The notes under the pieces are model-generated. The model searched no databases. It saw only the letters and a program-made list of their open reading frames with translations, and was not told where the DNA came from. A DNA stretch of 64,000 nucleotides from Candidatus Kouleothrix ribensis (GTDB lineage: Bacteria; Chloroflexota; Chloroflexia; Chloroflexales; Roseiflexaceae). The position numbers were made by a program, and so were the translations under genes. Below are positions 15,405 to 22,275 of this stretch, in pieces (the stretch's first letter is position 1; each line of letters starts with the position of its first letter). The DNA is taken from the NCBI GenBank assembly GCA_016722075.1, contig JADKGW010000001.1, forward strand, positions 5,084,001 to 5,148,000. The letters run 5' to 3'.

Positions 15405-16316
15405 TCAGTGTCGCCGCCGTGCGAGAACGAAGCCAATCCCGATCAGCAGCGCCAGCACAAGCGCGCCAAGCACCAGCAGGGTGCCGCCCGGCTGCGTGCC
15501 CGTGCCTGGGCCGGCTGGCGCGGCCAGTGGCGGCTGATCGAGCGTGGTGGTGCCAGGTGATGAGTTGACCGACGTGGCGATCTGGGCCAGGTATGGCTGG
15601 GTGAGTGTTGGTAGGCTGGTCGGTGTACTCGACTGTTTGGCCTGCGCAGCTGATCCGGCCTCGGGCGCGCCCGCCAGCAGGCCGGGGGTCGGCTCGGGTG
15701 CGGCGCTGGCCGGCAAAGCCCCGCCGCTGGCCTGATCGGGCGTGGCCGTGCCGATCAGCGCGGTATCGGCCTGGGCCAGGGCGCCAGGGTCGGTGGTTGG
15801 CGCGGCGGCGGCAGCGGCCATCGGTGCGACGGTTGGCGCGGCGGCGGCAGCGGCCGTCGGTGCGGCGGTTGGCGCGGCAGCGGCGGGCGCACTAGTCGGT
15901 GCGGCGGCCAGCTCGGCGGCCATTGGTGCCGCTGCCAGGCTGGTGGGCGCGGCGGCAGGTGCTTGCGAGGCGGTTGGTGCGCCGCCCAACCCGCGTGTGA
16001 GCATAAAACCGAACACCACCAGCAGCGTGGCTGCCACAAGCGCCGAGCTGAACTGCATCCATGGGAACGACCAGCCGCGCCGCGGCGCGACGGCCTGAGG
16101 GTCGAGCGTAAATGAGCGCGGCGGGCGTGCCGGCGGTAGATCGCGCAGCAGCCCGACCGTACTGCGCAGCTCGTCGAGCGCAATCCGCAGCGCCGGTTCG
16201 CTGGCCAGCCGCTGCTCGAGCCGCGCACGATCGGGCTGGCCGAGCTGGCGATCGATATAGGCCGAGAGCAACTCGAGATCGGCGTCGTTCGGTTGTATGT
16301 CGTGATCTGTAGTCAT
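15405..16316 (-). CDS. Anti-sigma factor-like membrane protein
   Basis: About 303 residues and the evident partner of the ECF sigma gene upstream. The N-terminal cytoplasmic helical domain (DADLELLSAYIDRQLGQPDR, then RLASEPALRIALDELRSTVG) resembles anti-sigma domains, but no HxxxCxxC zinc motif is seen. TM1 is near residues 87-105 (SSALVAATLLVVFGFML). A long Ala/Pro/Thr repeat linker (about 110-260, AAAAAPTVAPMA-type) lies outside the membrane. A second TM (LLVLGALVLALLIGIGFVLA) and RRRH end the protein, giving a sortase-like hydrophobic-plus-basic terminus without LPXTG. The start at 16316 is chosen since the upstream frame is repeat sequence. Confidence 0.75.
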   Translation of the reverse strand: MTTDHDIQPNDADLELLSAYIDRQLGQPDRARLEQRLASEPALRIALDELRSTVGLLRDLPPARPPRSFTLDPQAVAPRRGWSFPWMQFSSALVAATLLVVFGFMLTRGLGGAPTASQAPAAAPTSLAAAPMAAELAAAPTSAPAAAAPTAAPTAAAAAAPTVAPMAAAAAAPTTDPGALAQADTALIGTATPDQASGGALPASAAPEPTPGLLAGAPEAGSAAQAKQSSTPTSLPTLTQPYLAQIATSVNSSPGTTTLDQPPLAAPAGPGTGTQPGGTLLVLGALVLALLIGIGFVLARRRH

Positions 16317-16429
16317 AGCCGTTGTCTGCCGCACAGTACCAGTGCAATAGTATGGGCTACGCGGCGGTTGATCTAGTACAGGTTCACAGAAATCCACTGC
16401 GGGTTGATTGGCAGACGGCAGACGGCAGA

Positions 16430-16470
16430 CGGCAGCGATAATGCCAACCTGCAACCTGCAACCTTGCAAC
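16430..16470 (-). repeat. Short tandem repeats (GCAGACG and CAACCTG types)
   Basis: Between the sigma and anti-sigma genes, GGCAGAC is repeated about three times (16412-16435), followed by CAACCTGCAACCTGCAAC, the dispersed motif massed at 61486-61626. The repeat separates the ends of a probable two-gene operon. Confidence 0.6.
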
Positions 16471-16506
16471 GAACTTCTGTAAGGTTAGTTACATCCTCTT
16501 AACTTC

Positions 16507-17109
16507 TCAATCGCTCTCATGACGGTAGCGCGCCGGCAGAAGTTCCCCGGCTCTGAGCAGATCGCGCAGGCGCGCGCGCCCACGGCTCAGGCGCGATTTC
16601 ACTGTTCCTAAATTGGTGTTGGTAATCTGGGCGATCTCTTCGTAGGCCAGGCCCTCGATGTCGCTGAGGATCAGAATAACGCGCTGCTCATCGGGCAGCG
16701 CGCCGAGGCCATGTTGGATCGCTGCCGCCAGCTCTTTGCGCACCGCAAAATCGGTAGGCGACTCGGCGCTGTCGGCGATCTGGAGCGGCGATGCTTCATC
16801 GTCTTCGCTGGCGCCATCGCTGTCGAGCGAGATCGTCGGCCGGCGCTGGCGCTGACGCAGTATATCGTAGCAGGCGTTGGTCGCGATCCGCAACATCCAC
16901 GATCGAAACGAGCCGCCGCGGAAGCTGCGCAGGTTGCGAAACGCCGAGAGAAACGCATCTTGCGCGGCATCGGCGGCGCTGTCGGGGTCGCCGAGCATGC
17001 GGTAGCATAGGTTATAGACACGCCCTTCGTATGCGCGCACCAGCGAGTTGAAGCTATCGACATCGCCGCGTTGGGCTCGCTCGACGAGACGTCGCTCCTC
17101 ATCGGCCAT
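16507..17109 (-). CDS. ECF-type RNA polymerase sigma factor
   Basis: About 200 residues. Region 2 (about 10-80) shows FNSLVRAYEGRVYNLCYRML, DAADAAQDAFLSAFRNLRSF and FRSWMLRIATNACYDILRQR. An acidic linker (DSDGASEDDEASPLQIADS) precedes region 4 (about 135-185) with LPDEQRVILILSDIEGLAYE, EIAQITNTNLGTVKSRLSRG and RARLRDLL. It is SigW/RpoE-like and should redirect RNA polymerase to a stress regulon under control of the membrane protein encoded just downstream. Upstream, TATAAT on the minus strand (17148-17153) serves as a likely -10. Confidence 0.93.
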   Translation of the reverse strand: MADEERRLVERAQRGDVDSFNSLVRAYEGRVYNLCYRMLGDPDSAADAAQDAFLSAFRNLRSFRGGSFRSWMLRIATNACYDILRQRQRRPTISLDSDGASEDDEASPLQIADSAESPTDFAVRKELAAAIQHGLGALPDEQRVILILSDIEGLAYEEIAQITNTNLGTVKSRLSRGRARLRDLLRAGELLPARYRHESD

Positions 17110-17147
17110 TGTGTGTGTTGCTCCGGCCAGAACTGTTGAATAGGGCT

Positions 17148-17178
17148 ATTATAACAGAGCATTCAGCTATGCTATACT
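17148..17178. promoter_or_regulatory. Divergent -10 elements between the sigma gene and the REC-DHp gene
   Basis: Minus strand TATAAT (17148-17153) for the sigma gene, and plus strand TGC-TATACT (17170-17178), an extended -10, for the REC-DHp gene. No good -35 is visible for either. Confidence 0.45.
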
Positions 17179-17240
17179 ACATTTGAACCATAACTGCCAT
17201 TCGGTCGACGCAGCCCGGTACCGCGTGAAGTGAGGTATAC

Positions 17241-17912
17241 GTGGCCACCTCTTGGTTTGAAGTGCTGGTAGTAGACGATGACACGATGCTACGCGAGCAG
17301 ATCGCCCAGCTGCTGGTGCTGTGGGGCTATCGCGTGCGTACGGCTGCTACAACCGAGGGTGCGCTGCGCGAGCTGGCGCGCGCGCCGGTCGACATCATTC
17401 TGACTGATCTGTTGCTGGCGGATAGCCCGAACTACGACTTGATGCGTTGGGCGCAGGGCCGCCCCACCCCGCCGCCGGTGCTGGTGATGACGGCGTACGC
17501 CTCGCTTGAGTATGCGATCGAGGCGCTTAAGCAGGGCGCCTACGATTTCCTGCCCAAGCCGATCATGCCGCCCGAGCTCGAGGCTGCCCTGTCGCGCGCA
17601 ACCGTGGCGGTGTCGCTACAGCGCTCGCGCGCGCGCGCCGAGCACCTGCAGCATATTGCCGAGGTGGCGCTCACGCTGGCGCACGAGATCAACAATCCGC
17701 TGGCGGTGATCATCGGCGAGCTCCAGCTTCAGCTCGAAGATACCGACCAGCCGCTCGATCCGGATGCGCTGGGTATCTGCCTCGAGTCGGCCAAGCGTAT
17801 CGCCGACGTGGTGCGCAAGATCTCGGCGCTGCGCGAGGTCGAGTATCAGGAGTTCGACGGCATGCGGCTGCTCGACCTTGGCTCGGGGCAGCTGCCCAGG
17901 CTGGCCGAGTAG
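17241..17912 (+). CDS. Response regulator fused to a histidine-kinase dimerisation helix, no ATPase domain
   Basis: About 223 residues. Receiver domain 1-120: VLVVDDDTMLREQ, phospho-acceptor Asp in DIILTDLLLADS, VLVMTAYASLEYAIEALKQG, and Lys in FLPKP. A coiled region leads to a HisKA-like H-box (EVALTLAHEINNPLAVIIGE; His about 151, of the HExxNPL type) and the second helix (CLESAKRIADVVRKISALRE). The protein then ends after about 25 residues, with no N, G1 or G2 boxes of a HATPase domain and none in the following DNA, which is occupied by a convergent gene. It cannot autophosphorylate and may be a phosphotransfer or scaffold protein. Start GTG 17241 with GAGGT upstream. Confidence 0.85.
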   Translation: MATSWFEVLVVDDDTMLREQIAQLLVLWGYRVRTAATTEGALRELARAPVDIILTDLLLADSPNYDLMRWAQGRPTPPPVLVMTAYASLEYAIEALKQGAYDFLPKPIMPPELEAALSRATVAVSLQRSRARAEHLQHIAEVALTLAHEINNPLAVIIGELQLQLEDTDQPLDPDALGICLESAKRIADVVRKISALREVEYQEFDGMRLLDLGSGQLPRLAE

Positions 17913-17923
17913 GCCACCGGTGC

Positions 17924-19570
17924 TCACTCGAAGCGCAGCAGCGTCTGGCCCACCTGCACAATATCGCCGCGGCGCAGCACGGCTGGCGCGGTTAAGCGCT
18001 GGCCACCCAGGTAGGTGCCATGGGTGCTGCCGGCGTCCTCGATTGTGATCGTGTACCCATCGGTGCGAATGAGCGCGTGGCGGCGCGAGATCGCGGCGTC
18101 GCCGGTCAGAAGCACCGCGCAGTCTTCCCCCCGCCCGATCAGTGCGCCCGAGCCACCTAGTGCGTAGGCGCGCGGCTGCGTTGGCCCGGCGATCACGCTC
18201 AGCGTGCCCCACTGCGCCGGTAGCGGCGCCTGGGCCGGCGGTGGCGGCGTGTAGCCTGGCGCCGGTGCAGGTGGCCAGGGCTGGCCGGCCGGCGGCGTGT
18301 AGCCTGGCGCCGGGGCGGCTTTGGGCCGCCGCAGCAGGCGCAGCAGCGCAAAGAGCAGCAGCCCGATCAGTAGCACTGCACCGCAGGCCAGCACCCCGAC
18401 GATCAGCAGTAGATCGCGCGCGAGTGTGCTGGCTGCAGCGGTGGGCGCGGCGCCCGGCGCGTCGATCGCGATCGGTGTAGGGCGTGGGGTCGCTGCACCA
18501 GCCGCGCGCGTTGGTGTCGGCCGTGCGGCCCCGGCTGGCGTGGGCGTGTCGGCTGGCGCCACCTGCGCGCCGCCCAGCGCCTTACAGGCGTCGATGCGCC
18601 CACTGCCCAGGTAGCCTTTTTCGGCCAGTGTGGCGTTCTGTTGCGAGATATCGACTACCTGCTGCTTCAGGGCCGCCTCCACCTGGCGCCAGTCCCAGTC
18701 GGGGTGGGCTGCAAACAGCAGCGCTGCCAGCGCCGACACAAACGGCGTAGCCTGCGACGTGCCGCTCATGAAGTCGTACCCGCGCTCGAAGCGCTCGGAG
18801 CGCGGCACCTGGCTGGTGAGGTACACATCGTAGGTTGGCATGGTCGAGAGGATGTGGATGCCCGGCGCGGTGACGCTGACCCACGGCCCCGAGTTCGAGA
18901 AGTCGGCCTTGATGTCGTTGTCGTCGGTTGCGGCTACCACCACCACGTCGGGGTTATCGCCAACGATCGCATTCTCGAGCGGCAGGAAATCGTTGCCGGC
19001 AGCTACTACCACCAGCGAGCCTTTGCTCTGCGCGTAGCGGATCGCGCTGGTCACCTGTTCCGACACTGTATCGGCGTCGATCGTCAGGGTTGCGCCCAGG
19101 CTCAGGTTGATCACCTGTGCGCCTTTGTCGGCAGCGAAGCGCACACCACGTGCGATCGAGCGATCCGACCCGGCGCCCTTGGCGTTCATCACCCGCACCG
19201 GCAAGATCCGGATGCCTGGCGCCAGCCCGACAATGCCTTCATTGTTGTCGAGTGTGGCGGCGATGATGCCGGCCACATTCGTGCCGTGGCCGTTTTCGTC
19301 GCTGGGGTCGGCATCGCCGTCGACGAAATCGCGCCCGTCGGTGCGCAGCCGGTCGACCAGGTCGGGGTGGCCGAGATCGACCCCGCTATCGACTACCGCT
19401 ACGGTCACATCGGGGCTGCCGAGGGTGGTGGCCCAGGCGCACTGCGCGCCCACCTGGGTGAGCGCCCACTGCTCGCCGAAGCGTGGGTCGTTAGGCGCAT
19501 CGGGGCTGGCCTGGGTTAGCGCAGGCGCAAGCACGATTGCGAGTAGAATGGCCGGTAGCGATCGTTTCAT
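17924..19570 (-). CDS. Membrane-anchored subtilisin-like protease with C-terminal FHA domain
   Basis: About 548 residues. A signal peptide (MKRSLPAILLAIVLAPALTQ) precedes an S8 peptidase domain with catalytic Asp61 (VAVVDSGVDLGHPD), His95 (DENGHGTNVAG), oxyanion Asn193 (VVVAAGND) and Ser272 (MSGTSQATP). After a Pro/Thr/Ala linker comes one TM helix (DLLLIVGVLACGAVLLIGLL, about 388-412), a Pro-rich stretch with GYTPP repeats, and a cytoplasmic FHA domain (about 470-545) with LIGRGEDC, ISRRHALI and STHGTYL. The layout puts proteolysis outside and phospho-Thr recognition inside. It resembles mycosin-type membrane subtilases but adds FHA. It converges on the REC-DHp gene 12 bp away. Confidence 0.9.
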   Translation of the reverse strand: MKRSLPAILLAIVLAPALTQASPDAPNDPRFGEQWALTQVGAQCAWATTLGSPDVTVAVVDSGVDLGHPDLVDRLRTDGRDFVDGDADPSDENGHGTNVAGIIAATLDNNEGIVGLAPGIRILPVRVMNAKGAGSDRSIARGVRFAADKGAQVINLSLGATLTIDADTVSEQVTSAIRYAQSKGSLVVVAAGNDFLPLENAIVGDNPDVVVVAATDDNDIKADFSNSGPWVSVTAPGIHILSTMPTYDVYLTSQVPRSERFERGYDFMSGTSQATPFVSALAALLFAAHPDWDWRQVEAALKQQVVDISQQNATLAEKGYLGSGRIDACKALGGAQVAPADTPTPAGAARPTPTRAAGAATPRPTPIAIDAPGAAPTAAASTLARDLLLIVGVLACGAVLLIGLLLFALLRLLRRPKAAPAPGYTPPAGQPWPPAPAPGYTPPPPAQAPLPAQWGTLSVIAGPTQPRAYALGGSGALIGRGEDCAVLLTGDAAISRRHALIRTDGYTITIEDAGSTHGTYLGGQRLTAPAVLRRGDIVQVGQTLLRFE

Positions 19571-19618
19571 GGGGTGAATGCTCAGGATGCGTATTTCAAT
19601 CGTATTGATGCTATGCGG

Positions 19619-20158
19619 CTAGGCGTCTGGGAGTTTCGCATTGCGCAGGTACCATGTGCCTTCGAATTTGGTTAGTTCGAAGGTTGTGTCGATCGTGCGC
19701 TCGCCACTTTTGCGCGTGTCGCCCAGATTGAGCGTGTATTGCATGGTGGCGGTCCAGCGTACATGGGCGCGCTCGCCGTCGTTATCGAGCAGCTCGTAGC
19801 GCGGGTTGTCGAAGCGCACCGCTTCGAGGTACTCGACATACGCGCGCACCTCGGGACTGATCTCGCGGCGGAAGACGGTCGGCTCGACATAACCGAGCAT
19901 GGCGTCAGCATCTTTGGCGGCCAGTGCCGCCGCGAAGCCCTTGACCACCTCGATCGGCCGTGTGTCGGCGCGCGGATCGTTGCTGCGTAGCAGCAGCAGC
20001 GCCACGCCGCCGGCCAGCACCAGCACTGCTGCCAGCAAGGCCCAGCGCCACCAGCCGGGCAGCGGCGTGCGCGGGCGCTGCTCGCGCGCCAGAAGCTCGG
20101 GCGGCGGCGTCAGCGGCTGGGTGACCGGCTTACGGGTAGTGCTAGGTTCGGTCGGCAT
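19619..20158 (-). CDS. Membrane-anchored NTF2-like protein of unknown function
   Basis: About 179 residues: a Pro-rich cytoplasmic N-terminus (about 1-35), one TM helix (WWRWALLAAVLVLAGGVALL), then a domain of about 110 residues with VVKGFAAALAAKDADAMLGY and YELLDNDGERAHVRWTATMQ, ending in FELTKFEGTWYLRNAKLPD. The pattern resembles SnoaL/NTF2-like domains without identifiable catalytic residues. It lies upstream of, and co-directional with, the subtilase-FHA gene (about 48 bp), so joint expression is likely. No specific function is assigned. Confidence 0.65.
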   Translation of the reverse strand: MPTEPSTTRKPVTQPLTPPPELLAREQRPRTPLPGWWRWALLAAVLVLAGGVALLLLRSNDPRADTRPIEVVKGFAAALAAKDADAMLGYVEPTVFRREISPEVRAYVEYLEAVRFDNPRYELLDNDGERAHVRWTATMQYTLNLGDTRKSGERTIDTTFELTKFEGTWYLRNAKLPDA

Positions 20159-20238
20159 GGCTCGTTGTCGCTCATCACGAAGGGCTTACGCGCATATACC
20201 GGGTTGTAATACGAGTGGGTCGCTTGTGTTGCGCATGG

Positions 20239-20305
20239 TCATTCCGGTTACAGGTTGCAGGTTGCACGTTTGAGCATCAGTACCCTGCAACCTGCCAATC
20301 TGCAA
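20239..20305. repeat. Inverted pair of CAACCTGC-type repeats
   Basis: ACAGGTTGCAGGTTGCA and, after about 18 bases, TGCAACCTGCCAATCTGCAA form an imperfect inverted repeat. Same motif as at 16440 and 61486-61626. It lies in the gap downstream of the metallophosphoesterase. Confidence 0.55.
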
Positions 20306-20341
20306 CGGCGCTGCATGGCGATACGCAAGCGAACTGACAGA

Positions 20342-21211
20342 CTAATCGGTGTTCAGGTCGGCGTCGATCACACGCTCGGAGCGCGGCAGCATATACACGC
20401 CGGCCGAGCGGCGCGGGAACACATGCTCGGCGATTGCCACGAAGCGGCCGGCATCCTCCAGGAACATATGCTGGCCGATCCTGATCACATTTTCGTCGAT
20501 CTCAATCACATTATACGAATTCTTGCCGCGCTCGCGGCCCTTGCCGCGCCGCGAGGTGGTGGTGCCGCTCTGGCAGATGATCGTGCCCTGGCGCAGGTCG
20601 GGCCGCACATCGAGTGTGGTGCCGACATACGACACGTGAATATGCCCGCACAGCAGCAGCTCGACACCGCTACGATCGAGTAGTTCGACCGCCTGCTCGG
20701 CATTTTTGATCATGTTGCGGCGCTCGGCACCGGGCGGGTTGACTACGTGGTGGTGTAGCACCACCACCTTGCATGTGCCGGCCGGGAACCGACTGAGGTG
20801 CCGCTCGATTGTCGTGATCTGATCGCGCGTCAGGTAGCCGCCGTCGACAGTCAGGCCATGGGCAGTGCAGCCGCCCACCACCGCCAGGCCGGGGCGCTCG
20901 AACACCGGGTTCAGATTGGGCGAGATATGCCGCCGGTACGCGTTGTATGGCCGAAACAAGCGGTTGAGCGGGTTGAGCAGCGGCACATCGTGGTTGCCAG
21001 GCACCACCAGCCGCGGCTCGGGCAGCGTGCTGAGGTAGCCGGCGATCACACGCCACTGGTTGCGGAAATCGGCGCGCTGCACGAAGTCGCCCGACACCAC
21101 CAGCAGGTCGGGCTTGAGGTCGTGGGCTTCGCGCGCCACTTGCTCGGCCAGCGCCAGGCGAAACGGCGGCCCGGCGTGCAGATCGGAGATATGCATCAGG
21201 ACATGGCGCAC
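20342..21211 (-). CDS. Calcineurin-like metallophosphoesterase
   Basis: About 289 residues with all dinuclear-metal motifs in order: HISDLHAG (D, H), LLVVSGDFVQ (GD), VPGNHDVPLL (GNHD), VVLHHHVVNPPG and LLLCGHIHVSY (GHxH). It belongs to the broad CpdA/Icc-like group of phosphodiesterases, but substrate cannot be set from sequence. A C-terminal extension of about 60 residues with a basic stretch (SRRGKGRERGKNSYN) and beta strands is beyond the core fold. The start ATG 21211 follows GGAGGAATAATCC. The 47-residue membrane-protein gene ends just upstream and is probably cotranscribed. Confidence 0.9.
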   Translation of the reverse strand: MRHVLMHISDLHAGPPFRLALAEQVAREAHDLKPDLLVVSGDFVQRADFRNQWRVIAGYLSTLPEPRLVVPGNHDVPLLNPLNRLFRPYNAYRRHISPNLNPVFERPGLAVVGGCTAHGLTVDGGYLTRDQITTIERHLSRFPAGTCKVVVLHHHVVNPPGAERRNMIKNAEQAVELLDRSGVELLLCGHIHVSYVGTTLDVRPDLRQGTIICQSGTTTSRRGKGRERGKNSYNVIEIDENVIRIGQHMFLEDAGRFVAIAEHVFPRRSAGVYMLPRSERVIDADLNTD

Positions 21212-21214
21212 GGA

Positions 21215-21358
21215 TTATTCCTCCGCCGGCTGCGCGGCGGCCGGAAGCTCGCGCGATTTCTCGCGGGCAAGTGTGAACAGCGCGCGCAGGATCAGCACGA
21301 TCTCGACGCCGAACGCGACGACGAAGATGTATTTTACGGTGGGAATGATGATTTCCAT
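21215..21358 (-). CDS. 47-residue single-pass membrane protein
   Basis: Short frame starting MEIIIPTVKYIFVVAFGVEI and continuing VLILRALFTLAREKSRELPA to AAQPAEE. One TM helix (about residues 8-30) is followed by a charged cytoplasmic tail. The start is backed by GAGGAG six bases upstream, and the stop overlaps the ribosome site of the downstream metallophosphoesterase, three bases before its ATG. Tight coupling argues for translation. Perhaps it tethers or regulates the phosphoesterase; function unknown. Confidence 0.6.
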   Translation of the reverse strand: MEIIIPTVKYIFVVAFGVEIVLILRALFTLAREKSRELPAAAQPAEE

Positions 21359-21465
21359 AGGTTCTCCTCACCTTTACGAGCGTGTGCAGCCTGCACCAGC
21401 GGCAGCAGCGGGCCAGGCCGCGCAACCACCTGAGATTGTAGCACAAAACGAGCGGGAAAAGATAG

Positions 21466-21471
21466 TATAAT
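21466..21471 (+). promoter_or_regulatory. -10 element of the NUDIX gene
   Basis: TATAAT 36 bases before the NUDIX start, with no convincing -35. Confidence 0.45.
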
Positions 21472-21506
21472 GGCGCCCCAAGGAACCGCCACCAGGGAGT
21501 TCGGCC

Positions 21507-21974
21507 ATGACCATTAACTACATGCGCTGGTTGCGCAGCTATGTTGGCCCACAGCGCCTGCTGCAGCTCTCGTCGAGCGCGTTTATCTGCGACGATCGAG
21601 GGCAGGTGCTGCTGGGGCGGCGCAACGACGTGATGTTGTGGGCGCCGCCGTCGGGTGTGGTCGAGCTGGGCGAGACACCCGCGCAAACGCTGGTGCGCGA
21701 GGTGCTTGAAGAGACCGGGCTGAACGTGCGGATCGAGCGTCTGATCGGCCTGTACAGCGGCTCCGACTTCGAGTGGACCTACCCGAACGGCGACCAGGCC
21801 CAGATCGTCACGGCCTTTTTCGATTGCCGGGTCGAGGGCGGTATACTCCAGCCCGACTACAGCGAGTTCGGCGATCTGCGCTATTTCGCAGCCGATGCGC
21901 TGCCGGCGGTGATGCCGCGCTGCGTGCGGATGCTGAGGGATGCCTTCGCCGGGCGCTATGGCGTGTTCGATTAA
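21507..21974 (+). CDS. NUDIX hydrolase
   Basis: About 155 residues. The complete Nudix box GxxxxxExxxxxxxREUxEExGU is present: GVVELGETPAQTLV followed by REVLEETGL (about residues 50-72). The upstream strand SSAFICDDRGQVLLGRRNDV and downstream YSGSDFEWTYPNGD and QAQIVTAFFDCRVEGG fit ADP-ribose or nucleoside-diphosphate-linked substrate hydrolases. The exact substrate is not predictable. The N-terminal MRWLRSYVGPQ helix is common in a subgroup of bacterial Nudix proteins. Stand-alone gene with its own -10 and a repeat immediately downstream. Confidence 0.92.
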   Translation: MTINYMRWLRSYVGPQRLLQLSSSAFICDDRGQVLLGRRNDVMLWAPPSGVVELGETPAQTLVREVLEETGLNVRIERLIGLYSGSDFEWTYPNGDQAQIVTAFFDCRVEGGILQPDYSEFGDLRYFAADALPAVMPRCVRMLRDAFAGRYGVFD

Positions 21975-21979
21975 ATTAC

Positions 21980-22222
21980 AGGCTTACGCAGTCGGCGTTT
22001 TTTTGCCTGCGGCAGCATGGTACGTTTCTGTTCTTGTGTTTTCGATGTTGCGCTCGTAGAGCGCAACATCGAAAACACAAACGATGAAGTACCGCTCTGC
22101 CGTAGGCAGGCATTGCCCGAGACGCGGGCGACATGGGACATCTTCCCATGAGCCCTGGGACACGTCACTGCCGCAGGCAGGCATTGCCCGAGACGCGGGC
22201 GACCGCGTAACTCCTGTAAATT
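21980..22222 (+). repeat. Dispersed composite repeat with 22-bp perfect palindrome
   Basis: Starts TTACGCAGTCGGCG, T-run, GCCTGCGGCAGCATGG. A perfect inverted repeat follows (22034-22080, 22-bp arms, GTA loop). Then come two copies of GCAGGCATTGCCCGAGACGC (near 22105 and 22175), the second preceding GACCGCGTAACTCC. The right part is the inverse of 9545-9600. Mobile-element-derived (MITE or REP-like) origin is likely. It fills the whole gap between the Nudix and glycosyltransferase genes. Confidence 0.75.
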
Positions 22223-22275
22223 ATGCGTTATGAGTTAGGATGCTCAACACGCATAACGCAACACTGATAACTTCG

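Noticed and set aside
18641..19519. 292-codon plus-strand frame
   Set aside because: Antisense to the subtilase, whose catalytic motifs define the real strand.
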